Below, in pieces: positions 51,945-60,570 of a stretch of 63,755 nt of DNA. The position numbers and the translations under genes are program-made. This DNA is from ZC4RG42 sp036676355 (GTDB lineage Bacteria > Pseudomonadota > Gammaproteobacteria > Burkholderiales > SG8-39): the NCBI GenBank assembly GCA_036676355.1, contig JAKFDA010000004.1, positions 1-63,755 on the forward strand, given 5' to 3'. Position 1 is the stretch's first letter, and each line of letters starts with the position of its first letter. Below the pieces are notes generated by a model, which was given only the letters and a program-made list of their open reading frames with translations, was not told the DNA's origin and did no database searches.

Positions 51945-53128
51945 ATACGAACCGCATCGAACTGAAGCAATCGGCAGGGCCGACCCGCGCCGCGCCGAGT
52001 CTGCGCGCGTTTCTCGAACTCGCGTTCCGCCCGCTGTACCTGGGCGCCGCCGCGTGGTCGCTGATTGCAGTCGGCATCTGGATCTACGCGCCGCAAGTGT
52101 TGAGCGGCCCGCTGTACGGTGTCGCCTGGCATGCGCATGAAATGCTCTGGGGCTTCATCGCGACGATCGCGGTCGCCTTCCTGATGACGGCCGGCGCGAA
52201 CTGGACCGGCATCAATCCGCTTAAAAACGGTGCACTCGCGGTCGTGTGTGTGTTGTGGCTGATTGCGCGCGTCGGTTTTCTCGCCGGCGGCAATGCACTG
52301 TTCCAGGTTGCGATGGTGGCCGAACTCGGCTTCTTTCTGTTCGCCGCGGTGGCGATGATGCGTGCGGTGTATCGATCGAAAAATGCGCGCAACTATGCCG
52401 TGCCGTGGCTGTTGGTCGGCCTGGGTGTCGCGGACGCTTTGTACTTGCAAGCTGCGCGCGGTGGCGATTACGCGTTGCTGATGCAACGTTTCAATGTCGG
52501 GCTGATGGTGATGGCGTTGATCGCCCTGCTGATCGCGCGACGCGTGATTCCATTCTTTGCCATGCGCGCCGTGGCCGGTCTGGAGGTTCCCAAGCAGACC
52601 GGTATCGGCCAGGTGCAACTCGCCCTGTGCGCCGCGGCGATCGTTTCTCTGCTCGTCGATTGGCATTGGCCGGCCGCCATCGGGCTTGGGCTGGCCGGCG
52701 CATTGGCCTTGCTGCAGTTGGTGCGGTGGAAACCGTACGCGGTGCGCGGCAATCCGCTGCTGTGGATTCTCTACGTCGGATATGCCGGCCTCGGTATCGG
52801 ACTATTGATGGCTGCATGCGTGGCAGCCGGCAAGCATCTGCCGCCGGCATTGCCGGTGCACATGATCGCGATGGCCGGATTCTCGGTGTTGATTATCGGC
52901 ATGCTGACGCGCACCGCGCTCGGCCATCTGGGGCGCCCGCTGGCGGTCGATCGCAGCATGCTCATCAGCTATGTGCTGGTGTTGCTCGCGGTAGTGCTGC
53001 GCCTTGTCGCGCTGGTGCCTTCCGCCTTCAGTCCGCATGCACTGCATCTTTCGGCGGCAGCATGGATTGCGGCGTTCGCGCTCTATCTCTGGCGCTTCAC
53101 GCCGCTGATGATCCGGCCGCGCCAATGA
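51941..53128 (+). CDS. nnrS: NnrS family heme-copper membrane protein
   Basis: The 395-residue inner-membrane protein has about 12 TM segments. Family motifs: FRPLYLGAAAWSLIAVGIWI, GVAWHAHEMLWGFIATIAVA with the conserved WHxHEM, VAFLMTAGANWTGINPLKNG and IALLIARRVIPFFAMRAV. NnrS proteins bind heme and copper and protect against nitrosative stress. It overlaps the globin gene by ATGA, and nsrR starts 28 bases after its stop. Confidence 0.96.
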   Translation: MNTNRIELKQSAGPTRAAPSLRAFLELAFRPLYLGAAAWSLIAVGIWIYAPQVLSGPLYGVAWHAHEMLWGFIATIAVAFLMTAGANWTGINPLKNGALAVVCVLWLIARVGFLAGGNALFQVAMVAELGFFLFAAVAMMRAVYRSKNARNYAVPWLLVGLGVADALYLQAARGGDYALLMQRFNVGLMVMALIALLIARRVIPFFAMRAVAGLEVPKQTGIGQVQLALCAAAIVSLLVDWHWPAAIGLGLAGALALLQLVRWKPYAVRGNPLLWILYVGYAGLGIGLLMAACVAAGKHLPPALPVHMIAMAGFSVLIIGMLTRTALGHLGRPLAVDRSMLISYVLVLLAVVLRLVALVPSAFSPHALHLSAAAWIAAFALYLWRFTPLMIRPRQ

Positions 53129-53156
53129 CGCGGACCGCCGGCAAACGGAGTCGATC

Positions 53157-53651
53157 ATGCGTCTGACCACGATGACCGATTACGCGATGCGTTTGCTGAT
53201 GTATGTCGCGCAGCATCCGGAGCGCCTGTGCACGATTGCTGAAGTGGCGCATGCCTACGAAATTTCCGAAGCGCATCTGATGAAAATCACGCATCAGTTG
53301 GCTCAGTCCGGCTGGTTGACGACGGTGCGCGGCAAGGGCGGCGGCATGCGCCTCGCCGCCGCGCCGAACGAGATCAATCTGGGCGCCGTGGTGCGCAGCA
53401 TCGAGCCGGATTTTTTTCTCGTCGACTGCCTCGGCAACGGCGCGGCGTGCGCATTGAACGGGCGCTGCCGCTTGACCGGCATCGTCAGCGGTGCGTTGCA
53501 GAGCTTCATGCAGTATCTCGACGATTACACGCTCGCCGATCTGCTCCCCGCGGTCGCCGAAGGTGTCACCACGATTCGACCCGTAGTGCTGCGCAAGGCG
53601 CAACGCGCATCTCCTGCGAGGCATTCTGCTCGCGGCAGCCGCAATCTCTAA
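53157..53651 (+). CDS. nsrR: NO-sensing Rrf2-family repressor NsrR
   Basis: The 164-residue regulator has the winged-helix MRLTTMTDYAMRLLMYVAQH, ISEAHLMKITHQLAQSGWLT and TVRGKGGGMRLA. Three Cys lie in the iron-sulfur segment from DCLGNGAACALN to GRCRLTG, spaced as in NsrR. The [Fe-S] cluster reacts with NO and repression is lost. It closes the globin-nnrS-nsrR unit. Its stop overlaps the end of the convergent DUF4936 gene. Confidence 0.94.
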   Translation: MRLTTMTDYAMRLLMYVAQHPERLCTIAEVAHAYEISEAHLMKITHQLAQSGWLTTVRGKGGGMRLAAAPNEINLGAVVRSIEPDFFLVDCLGNGAACALNGRCRLTGIVSGALQSFMQYLDDYTLADLLPAVAEGVTTIRPVVLRKAQRASPARHSARGSRNL

Positions 53652-53935
53652 GCTTTTGGAGCCGGGACGAAGCGTTCGATGACGCGCGGCGATTCCAGCA
53701 GCGCATTGAGTCCGCAGGCGCCGGCCGCATCGGCAAGCGCCGCTTCGAACCGCGCGGTGTCCTGCACGTCTTCGTAGATTTCCATCCACGTCCGGGCGTC
53801 GTCGCGTCGGCGCAGCAGGCGACCGGCCACGCCGGTGGTCGATTGTACGGATGCCTGCATGCGAGTCACTGTCGCGTGCAACTTTTCGCCGTTCGAGGCG
53901 GCGGCGCGATAGTAGATGTAGTAGCTCGTTGACAT
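53648..53935 (-). CDS. DUF4936 family protein
   Basis: The 95-residue protein has SYYIYYRAAASNGEKLHATV, LLRRRDDARTWMEIYEDVQD and a proline-ending IERFVPAPKA tail. This matches DUF4936, a betaproteobacterial family usually found beside ygfZ. The fold looks ferredoxin-like; the function is unknown. It lies six bases downstream of ygfZ on the same strand, so they are co-transcribed, and its end overlaps nsrR by four bases. Confidence 0.85.
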   Translation of the reverse strand: MSTSYYIYYRAAASNGEKLHATVTRMQASVQSTTGVAGRLLRRRDDARTWMEIYEDVQDTARFEAALADAAGACGLNALLESPRVIERFVPAPKA

Positions 53936-53941
53936 GCTGCG

Positions 53942-54958
53942 CTATTCGACGCGATAGGGCAGTTCTCGCAAGCTCAGCGCGGGACCGGTCAATGCGCCGA
54001 GTTGGATGGGCGCGGCCAGCGCTCCGGGATGCAGCACCGCGAGAACGTCCCAGCCGCCCTGAGGCGCCGGCGATGCGCTCAGCACCATTCCGCTCGCCTG
54101 ATCGCCAAGGCTTGCCGCATACAATTCCATGCCGGGTTTTGCTTCGACGGTCACGTGCGCCAGATGCATGCGCCGTCGCGTTTTGGCGCGGTACTGTGTG
54201 CGCGCGACAACCTCCTGACCGGGGTAACAGCCTTTCTGGAAATTCACGCCGCCGATGATTTCAAGATTCACCATCTGCGGCACGAACTGTTCTTGCGTGG
54301 AGGCGGTGATCCACGGCATCCCATTTATGACATCGAGCCAATCCCAGCAGGACGAGCCCACTGGTTTCAGCGTTGCGGCGAACGAAGACCAAGCGCGCGG
54401 CAGTTCATCGGCCGCCATCAATACGAGATAACGGCCACCGGGAAGCGCGATGGCCATGCGATTGCCGGCGTTGGTTAATGCGAAGGGCGCCGCAGGTGAC
54501 GCGATATCCGCTGCCGCCAGCGCTGTGGCGGCTTGCGCACCGCTCAGGCCGAGTACCGGGCGCTGCGCGCTTTCGTCTACGATTTTCACTTTCGCGCGCA
54601 AGACGTACATCTGCAGACGTCGTTGCACCGCTGCGGCGATATCGTGCGGTAGCAACATGCCGAAACCGTCCGCCTCCCGCCACAGCAGGAATGTGGCGAG
54701 CAAGCGACCCTGCGCCGTGCAGTAACCGCCCAGCGTCGCATACAGCGGACGCAGACCCTTGACCTCGCAGGTCAACTGGCCGTGCAGGAATTTCTCCGCA
54801 TCTTCGCCGCTGAAGCGCAACACGCGAAACTGCGGTAAGGGCGCAATCACGCTTTGCGTCACCGCGGCTTGCAGTTCGGCAGGCGAATCACCGAAGTCCG
54901 CGGTCAGATCATTGGTGATATGGACATTCGCGAGGGCGGAAAAAACGGAAACGGACAT
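53942..54958 (-). CDS. ygfZ: Folate-binding protein YgfZ
   Basis: The 338-residue protein belongs to the GcvT-like folate-binding family that helps to maintain and repair some iron-sulfur enzymes, including MiaB-type tRNA modifiers. The signature NFQKGCYPGQEVVARTQYRA carries the conserved Cys of KGCYxGQE. The N-terminal part has FRVLRFSGEDAEKFLHGQLT. Length is normal. It is divergent from mltG and followed by the DUF4936 gene. Confidence 0.95.
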   Translation of the reverse strand: MSVSVFSALANVHITNDLTADFGDSPAELQAAVTQSVIAPLPQFRVLRFSGEDAEKFLHGQLTCEVKGLRPLYATLGGYCTAQGRLLATFLLWREADGFGMLLPHDIAAAVQRRLQMYVLRAKVKIVDESAQRPVLGLSGAQAATALAAADIASPAAPFALTNAGNRMAIALPGGRYLVLMAADELPRAWSSFAATLKPVGSSCWDWLDVINGMPWITASTQEQFVPQMVNLEIIGGVNFQKGCYPGQEVVARTQYRAKTRRRMHLAHVTVEAKPGMELYAASLGDQASGMVLSASPAPQGGWDVLAVLHPGALAAPIQLGALTGPALSLRELPYRVE

Positions 54959-55042
54959 GAACGCAGGCTTAGAGCGAAGTGGCGGTTATTATACGGCCCA
55001 CCTTGATTCAAGCTGCTTCTGCGGAACGCAGCGATTGTGTTT

Positions 55043-56038
55043 ATGTACAAGCTGTTCAAAGCCGGCGTGCTGTGCGCGGTGTTGGCGGTCCTGGCTTTCG
55101 GCGGGTGGATGCTGTGGTTTGCCAGCGCGCCGGTGAAGCAGGCGCAACCCTCAGTTTCCTTCGCCATCGAGGCCGGCAGCGGCCTGCGTGCCGCGGTGCG
55201 TCAGATGCAGGCTGCGGGATTGGAGTTTTCCGGGCCGAGTTTCGTTCTGCTGGCGCGCGCGCTCGGGCGCGCGGGCGACATCAAGGCGGGCAGTTATGAA
55301 AACGCCCAAGGCGCGACGCCCATGGATTTGCTGGAAAAGATCACGCGCGGCGATTTTGCCCAGACCAGCCTGGTTTTCGTGGAAGGCTGGACGTTCAAAC
55401 AGGCGCGTCAGGCGCTGGATGCCCATCCGGATGTGCGCCACGACACGCTGGGGATGAGCGACGCTCAACTCATGCAGAAACTTGGCGTGCCGGACAAGCG
55501 GCCGGAGGGCCGGTTTTTTCCGGATACTTATGTTTTCGCCAAAGGCACCAGCGATATCGATATTCTGCGGCGGGCCTATCAATCGATGGAGCGGCATCTG
55601 ACCCAAACCTGGGAGGGTCGCGCGGATAATTTGCCACTGGCCTCTCCGGACGATGCGCTGATTCTCGCGTCGATCGTCGAAAAGGAAACCGGCTTGGTCG
55701 AAGACCGCGCCACGATTGCTGCCGTGTTTCTAAACAGGCTGCGCAAGGGGATGTTGCTGCAGACGGACCCGACCGTCATTTACGGTCTGGGCGAGCGCTT
55801 CGACGGCAATCTGCGCCGCAATGACTTGCGCGCCGACACGCCCTATAACACTTATACCCGCCCCGGTTTGCCGCCGACGCCCATCGCCTTGCCGGGCCTC
55901 GCGGCCATCGAAGCCGTGCTTCATCCGGCGCAGACCGATGCGCTGTACTTCGTCGCGCGGGGGGATGGGTCGAGTGCGTTTTCGCGCTCGCTCGACGAAC
56001 ATAATCGTGCCGTGAACAAGTATCAGCGCGGCCGCTGA
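55043..56038 (+). CDS. mltG: Endolytic murein transglycosylase MltG
   Basis: The 331-residue protein has an N-terminal membrane anchor (GVLCAVLAVLAFGGWMLWFA), a LysM-like region, and the YceG catalytic domain ILASIVEKETGLVEDRATIA with the catalytic Glu. It is followed by VFLNRLRKGMLLQTDPTVIY and PYNTYTRPGLPPTPIALPG. It cuts nascent peptidoglycan strands and helps set glycan length. A GTG six bases upstream (55037) is an alternative start. It leads the mltG-tmk-holB-tatD run. Confidence 0.96.
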   Translation: MYKLFKAGVLCAVLAVLAFGGWMLWFASAPVKQAQPSVSFAIEAGSGLRAAVRQMQAAGLEFSGPSFVLLARALGRAGDIKAGSYENAQGATPMDLLEKITRGDFAQTSLVFVEGWTFKQARQALDAHPDVRHDTLGMSDAQLMQKLGVPDKRPEGRFFPDTYVFAKGTSDIDILRRAYQSMERHLTQTWEGRADNLPLASPDDALILASIVEKETGLVEDRATIAAVFLNRLRKGMLLQTDPTVIYGLGERFDGNLRRNDLRADTPYNTYTRPGLPPTPIALPGLAAIEAVLHPAQTDALYFVARGDGSSAFSRSLDEHNRAVNKYQRGR

Positions 56039-56045
56039 CATAACC

Positions 56046-56672
56046 ATGCGCGGAAAATTCATTACTCTGGAGGGTATCGACGGGGCCGGCAAAAGCAGCC
56101 ATGTCGAATGGATCGCCGATCGCATCCGGGAGGCAGGGCACCAGGTTGTCGTGACGCGCGAGCCGGGCGGCACGCCGCTCGGCGAGCAGTTGCGCACGCT
56201 GTTGCTGAACGAGGCGATGGATCTGCGCACCGAGACGCTGCTCGCCTTTGCCGCGCGCCAGGAGCATGTCGCAAAGCTCATCATCCCGACGCTTGACGCA
56301 GGCACCTGGGTGCTGTCGGATCGTTTCACCGATGCGACCTATGCGTACCAAGGCGCTGGGCGCGGCCTGGCGCATGCCCGGATCGAAGTGCTCGAAACAT
56401 GGGTGCATGGCGGGCTCCAACCCGATCTGACTTTCTATTTCGACGTGCCGAGCGAAGTAGGTCAGGCGCGACGGCGGGCGGCGAGCCGGAAGCTCGATCG
56501 CTTCGAGCGCGAAGCCGGCGAGTTTTTCGATCGCGTCCGCGCCGGCTATCTCGATCGCGTAGCGCACGATCGCAAGCGGATGCGCGTGATCGACGGCACC
56601 AAGCCGCTCGCGGATGTTCGAGTAACGCTTTCGGAAGAATTGGCAAGCATCGGAATAAAAAGAGAAAATTAA
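56046..56672 (+). CDS. tmk: Thymidylate kinase
   Basis: The 208-residue enzyme phosphorylates dTMP to dTDP. P-loop: FITLEGIDGAGKSSHVEWIA. The dTMP-binding motif VVVTREPGGTPLGEQLRTLL and the LID-side SDRFTDATYAYQGAGRGL are present. Length is normal. It starts seven bases after the mltG stop and is followed by holB, the usual proteobacterial order. Confidence 0.97.
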   Translation: MRGKFITLEGIDGAGKSSHVEWIADRIREAGHQVVVTREPGGTPLGEQLRTLLLNEAMDLRTETLLAFAARQEHVAKLIIPTLDAGTWVLSDRFTDATYAYQGAGRGLAHARIEVLETWVHGGLQPDLTFYFDVPSEVGQARRRAASRKLDRFEREAGEFFDRVRAGYLDRVAHDRKRMRVIDGTKPLADVRVTLSEELASIGIKREN

Positions 56673-56711
56673 GATACCTAATGTATTGCGTTAACGAACT
56701 TGACCAAGATC

Positions 56712-57746
56712 ATGACTGATTGTGCGTTTTCCTGGCACGAAGCGACATTGCAGGCGTTGAGCGCCCGCGCGGCCACACTACCCCATGCACTCCTGCTGCA
56801 CGGCCGTTCCGGGATTGGCAAAACGGCATTCGCCCGGGCCTTGGCGGCTTGGCTACTATGCGAAGGCAATCGGTCTGCTCTTGCGGCCTGCGGTCAATGT
56901 GAGGCATGCCGGTGGTTCGAGCAGGGCAACCATCCGGATTTCCGCCAGGTCGAGCCGGAATTCCTCAGCGCACAGCGCGGCATCGACGGCGATGCGCCCG
57001 AGCGGACGAAGGATCCGAGCAGGCAGATCAAGATCGAGCAAGTGCGCGAGCTGCAATCGTTGCTCGCTGTGGGGACACATCGGGCCGGGCGGCGGGTCGC
57101 GCTGATTCGTCCCGCTGAAGCGATGAACATGGCGACTGCGAATGCCTTGCTCAAAAGCCTGGAGGAGCCGCCGCCGAATACCTTGTTTCTGTTGGTATCG
57201 AGCCAACCCGCACGCTTGCTGCCGACCATCCGCAGCCGTTGCCAATTGGTCAACCTGCCGGCGCCGACGGCGGAAGTCGCGATGGAATGGCTGGCGACGC
57301 AGGGCATGAAAGATGCGCAATCGCTACTGGCGCATTGTGGCAACGCGCCGTTGGCGGCGATGGAGGCCGCGGACCAGGCGGAATCGCGCAATCGACTGCT
57401 CGCGCAACTCGCGCACGGCGAATCCGATCCACTGGTGTTGACCGATGCCTGCACGGGCGCGGAGCCGGTGCAGGTCATCGATTGGATGCAGAAGTGGACC
57501 TACGATCTCGCCGCCGTAACGCTGATCGGCGTGCCGCGTTACCACCCGCAGGCGTCGGCCAGCCTGCAGAAAATCGGTCCGCGCCTGGCCTTGCGCCGAT
57601 TGTTGGCATTCCAACGTGAACTTGCACGCGGACGGGCGGTGGCGCAGCATCCGCTCAATCCGCGTCTGTTCCTCGAAGATATCTTCATGCGTTATCGCGC
57701 CCTGTGCGAGCGCCAGGTCTCCACCACATCAACCAACCACCAGTGA
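56712..57746 (+). CDS. holB: DNA polymerase III delta-prime subunit
   Basis: The 344-residue clamp-loader subunit has HALLLHGRSGIGKTAFARAL (P-loop), a zinc module with Cys around LLCEGNRSALAACGQCEACR, NMATANALLKSLEEPPPNTL and LLPTIRSRCQLVNLPAPTAE. The ATG at 56712 is preferred over the TTG at 56700. Its stop overlaps the tatD start (TGATG). The PilZ gene often found between holB and tatD in related genomes is absent. Confidence 0.95.
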   Translation: MTDCAFSWHEATLQALSARAATLPHALLLHGRSGIGKTAFARALAAWLLCEGNRSALAACGQCEACRWFEQGNHPDFRQVEPEFLSAQRGIDGDAPERTKDPSRQIKIEQVRELQSLLAVGTHRAGRRVALIRPAEAMNMATANALLKSLEEPPPNTLFLLVSSQPARLLPTIRSRCQLVNLPAPTAEVAMEWLATQGMKDAQSLLAHCGNAPLAAMEAADQAESRNRLLAQLAHGESDPLVLTDACTGAEPVQVIDWMQKWTYDLAAVTLIGVPRYHPQASASLQKIGPRLALRRLLAFQRELARGRAVAQHPLNPRLFLEDIFMRYRALCERQVSTTSTNHQ

Positions 57747-58528
57747 TGCTTGTCGATTCACACTGCCATCTGGATTTTGAAGATTTTCGCGATCGCATGC
57801 CCGAGATACTCGATGCGATGGCGCGCGCCGAGGTCACCCATGCGCTGTGCATCAGTGTCACGCTGGAAGAATTCCCCCGCGTGCGCGCTTTGGCGGAGGC
57901 GTACGACAACCTGTATGCGTCGGTCGGCGTGCATCCTGACTATCCGGACGCGCCGCCGGTCACTGCAGAGGGGCTAATCGAACTTGCGCGGCATCCGAAA
58001 GTGGTCGGCATCGGTGAAACGGGGCTCGACTACTACCGCCTGACCGGCGATCTCGAGTGGCAGCGCGACCGGTTCCGCGCCCATATTCGTGCCGCGCGCG
58101 CAGTCGGCAAACCATTGATCGTTCATACGCGTTCGGCTGCCGAGGACACAATGCGCATCCTGCGCGAAGAACATGCGGAAGAGGTCGGCGGCGTACTGCA
58201 TTGCTTCACCGAGACGCAGGCGGTGGCGGACGCCGCGCTCGATCTGAATTTCTACGTTTCGTTCTCGGGCATCGTGACGTTTAAAAACGCCGTCGCCCTG
58301 AAAGAAGTGGCCAAATCCCTGCCGCTCGATCGCATGCTGGTCGAAACCGATTCGCCCTACCTCGCGCCGGTGCCGCATCGCGGCAAAACCAACGAACCGG
58401 CGTTCGTTCGCCATGTGGCGGAGGAGGTCGCGCGGCTGCGTGACGAACCGTTCGAAGCGATCGCGCGGGCGACCACGGCGAACTTCTTCCGGTTGTTCGC
58501 CGCGGCGCGGCCGGCTGCGGCGGCATGA
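57746..58528 (+). CDS. tatD: TatD family metal-dependent hydrolase
   Basis: The 260-residue TIM-barrel deoxyribonuclease-like enzyme has VDSHCHLDFEDF (metal His pair), VGIGETGLDYYRLTGDLEWQ (Glu), PLIVHTRSAAEDTM, GVLHCFTE and LVETDSPYLAPVPHRGKTNE (Asp). The start at 57746 overlaps the holB stop; the downstream ankyrin gene overlaps its stop by ATGA, so holB-tatD-ankyrin are translationally coupled. Confidence 0.96.
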   Translation: MLVDSHCHLDFEDFRDRMPEILDAMARAEVTHALCISVTLEEFPRVRALAEAYDNLYASVGVHPDYPDAPPVTAEGLIELARHPKVVGIGETGLDYYRLTGDLEWQRDRFRAHIRAARAVGKPLIVHTRSAAEDTMRILREEHAEEVGGVLHCFTETQAVADAALDLNFYVSFSGIVTFKNAVALKEVAKSLPLDRMLVETDSPYLAPVPHRGKTNEPAFVRHVAEEVARLRDEPFEAIARATTANFFRLFAAARPAAAA

Positions 58529-59160
58529 GCGGGCTCGCCAGGCAGGTGCTGGCGTTCGGTCTGGGCCTGATGTTCTGCGCTGCAGGTCATGCAGCGTCGT
58601 TGGAAGGACTGATCGACGCGGTGAAAGCGAACGACATCCGAGAAGTCGGTGAATTGCTGGATCGCGGCATGGAACCCAACTCTGCCGATCCGCAGGGTTA
58701 CAGCCTGCTGATGTACGCAGCGCGCGACGGTCATGTCCAAATGGTCAATCTGCTGCTCGATCGGCAGGCGACGATCAACGCACAGAATTTTGTCGGCGAA
58801 ACGGCAATCATGCTGGCCGCTTACAACGGCCATCTGGCGACAGTGAAGGCGTTGCATCAGCGCGGGGCCGAGTTGAATACGCCAGGATGGGCGCCGCTGC
58901 ACTACGCGGCCAATCAGGGTCACGTTGAAATCGTGCGCTATCTGCTGCAAAACGGGGCCGAGGTGAACGCCAGGGGCGTCAACGGCGCAACGCCGCTGCA
59001 TATGGCGGCGCGCGAGGGCCAAGCGGAAATCATCGAATTACTCCTCGCCGCAGGTGCCAATCCGGGCATGCGGACCGACACCGGCGAGACCGCTCTGAAC
59101 TGGGCGGAGGCACGCGACCACGCTCCGGCTGCGCAGCTATTGCTGCAGCGCAGCAAGTAA
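58525..59160 (+). CDS. Exported ankyrin-repeat protein
   Basis: The 211-residue protein has a signal peptide (VLAFGLGLMFCAAGHAAS) and then about five ankyrin repeats, for example GYSLLMYAARDGHVQMVNLL, GETAIMLAAYNGHLATVKAL, APLHYAANQGHVEIVRYLLQ and ATPLHMAAREGQAEIIELLL. It is likely periplasmic and mediates protein binding; the partner is unknown. It overlaps tatD by ATGA. An AT-rich intergenic region follows. Confidence 0.92.
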   Translation: MSGLARQVLAFGLGLMFCAAGHAASLEGLIDAVKANDIREVGELLDRGMEPNSADPQGYSLLMYAARDGHVQMVNLLLDRQATINAQNFVGETAIMLAAYNGHLATVKALHQRGAELNTPGWAPLHYAANQGHVEIVRYLLQNGAEVNARGVNGATPLHMAAREGQAEIIELLLAAGANPGMRTDTGETALNWAEARDHAPAAQLLLQRSK

Positions 59161-59345
59161 AACATTGTCCCTTACAGCGCCGGTATATTGGACAAATTTC
59201 ATTAATTTCATACGCTTATAACGTTAAAATGATGTAAATTATTTGATGTGATCACGGGCGGACGGCTGCAGTGCCGCAGCGACGGTAGTAAGCTAGGGCC
59301 ACTTTGCTCGCCTTTGCGGGCGCCTCGCATTACTGCAAAAAGATC
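59161..59345. other. AT-rich promoter region before metalloprotease-like gene
   Basis: About 185 bases that are much more AT-rich than the surroundings, especially 59190-59245, with TATATT, a palindromic TAACGTTA (about 59220-59227) and TTATTTGATG stretches. Several -10-like hexamers are possible. It probably holds the promoter of the 59346 gene. Confidence 0.4.
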
Positions 59346-60107
59346 ATGGCCGCCAATTCCTCTCTTCTTTTCCCTTGGCTCGTACGTGTCGGGCCTTATG
59401 CATTTTCCGCTGTAGTCGAACCGCCATCGAGATTCAGGCGACCGCGATGGCTGTCCGAAACCGATTACAACCATCAAGTCATTCGCGTTCGCAGCGGCTT
59501 GTCGCCAGAACTCACCGCGCGCAATTTCTGGCTGCGCGTTGTGCGGGCGATGCATTATTCCGCCGGCCTTGATGATGGTTGCCCGGAAGAATCCTTTACC
59601 CACAGTTATGCCGCAGGATTCATCGCCTTCGTGCGCGCGAATCCCGAGGTGTGGGTCTGGTTCAATCGACTGGTGGAGGAGCGCCTCAAGCCCGGATCGA
59701 AGTACGCACGCTACGCCGCCGGCAAGGCCGACGTGCAGCACATTGCTCCGCCGCGCCGACTCCTCGTCGGCAAGAACGAATACCAATTGGAAAGCATGCC
59801 GCTGGCGTTATCGACCCGGCTCAAATGCTGGGGCGACTGCAATCTCTCGACGCGCGTCGTGCGCTTGTCCGATGAACTGTACGGCACGCAACTGGCGGTG
59901 ATTTTCTGGCATGAACTCACCCATGCCATGCATCGCGAAGACGGGCTGGACGACGGACACAGCTGGGCGAAATTCGCCCGCTCCCAGGCCGACCGCACGT
60001 TGCACTTCATGGTCAGCAACCCACAGGCGTGGCGCTGGTTTTTGTGCCTGACGGCGCAGGCGGAAAACGACGGCCGGATACATCAGCGCATGCGCCGCGC
60101 CGCTTGA
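59346..60107 (+). CDS. Putative zinc metalloprotease with internal duplication
   Basis: The 253-residue protein has no named family that I recognise. Residues 187-196 read FWHELTHAMH, an HExxH zincin motif (His189, Glu190, His193), followed by DGLDDGHSWAKFARSQADR. The N-terminal half contains a matching block at 61-112: FWLRVVRAMHYSAGLDDGCP and FIAFVRANPEVWVWFNRLVE, aligning with FMVSNPQAWRWFLCLTAQ in the second half. So the protein seems to be two copies of one domain, the first without HExxH. No signal peptide is seen. ATG 59346 is preferred over the frame start at 59304. It converges on the small paralog pair. Confidence 0.75.
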   Translation: MAANSSLLFPWLVRVGPYAFSAVVEPPSRFRRPRWLSETDYNHQVIRVRSGLSPELTARNFWLRVVRAMHYSAGLDDGCPEESFTHSYAAGFIAFVRANPEVWVWFNRLVEERLKPGSKYARYAAGKADVQHIAPPRRLLVGKNEYQLESMPLALSTRLKCWGDCNLSTRVVRLSDELYGTQLAVIFWHELTHAMHREDGLDDGHSWAKFARSQADRTLHFMVSNPQAWRWFLCLTAQAENDGRIHQRMRRAA

Positions 60108-60117
60108 TCGGGCGCCG

Positions 60118-60558
60118 CTAACGCGTTTTCTTGCGTGGCGTTGCGGATGCGTCGGGCGACTCGTTCGCAATGCGTGTCGGGGCCGACACTTCCCAGGTCA
60201 TGCGAGTGATGTATTCCTCACCGTAGCGCTCGGTCAAATAGCGGAACAGCAGGTACTCCGCTTCATTGAGATGCCGCGGCCACAGCTCGATGCCGGCGGT
60301 GAGCGCGCGACCGATCATCGGGCGCAACGCGGCAAATTGCTCGCTGCCCAATCCCTCCCAGGTCGCCTCGCCCAGCAGATCGAATTTCCATAGGGCCGAG
60401 CCCATGACGAAGGACAACTCGGGAGTGGAAAGACTTCCGAACTCGGCGGCACGTTCGCCGATCAGTTCTTCGAGCCTGTCCAATAACTGCTTGCGCTTGC
60501 CGGATGGCGTTGCGGTTTCCAGCGTGCTCAGAAATCGAGTAATGGCGCCATCCAGCAC
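60118..60558 (-). CDS. Hypothetical protein, paralog of its neighbour
   Basis: The 146-residue soluble helical protein is not recognised. LSTPELSFVMGSALWKFDLL and ATWEGLGSEQFAALRPMIGR align by eye with LTGPQIQIVHGCAMMICGLT and DTWEDVPAHALKA in the protein encoded just upstream, so the two are probably distant paralogs. A basic tail ends the protein (PRKKTR). It starts 12 bases after its neighbour's stop, hence the same operon. It converges on the metalloprotease-like gene with 10 bases between stops. Confidence 0.65.
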   Translation of the reverse strand: MLDGAITRFLSTLETATPSGKRKQLLDRLEELIGERAAEFGSLSTPELSFVMGSALWKFDLLGEATWEGLGSEQFAALRPMIGRALTAGIELWPRHLNEAEYLLFRYLTERYGEEYITRMTWEVSAPTRIANESPDASATPRKKTR

Positions 60559-60570
60559 GGTCTCTCCCGT

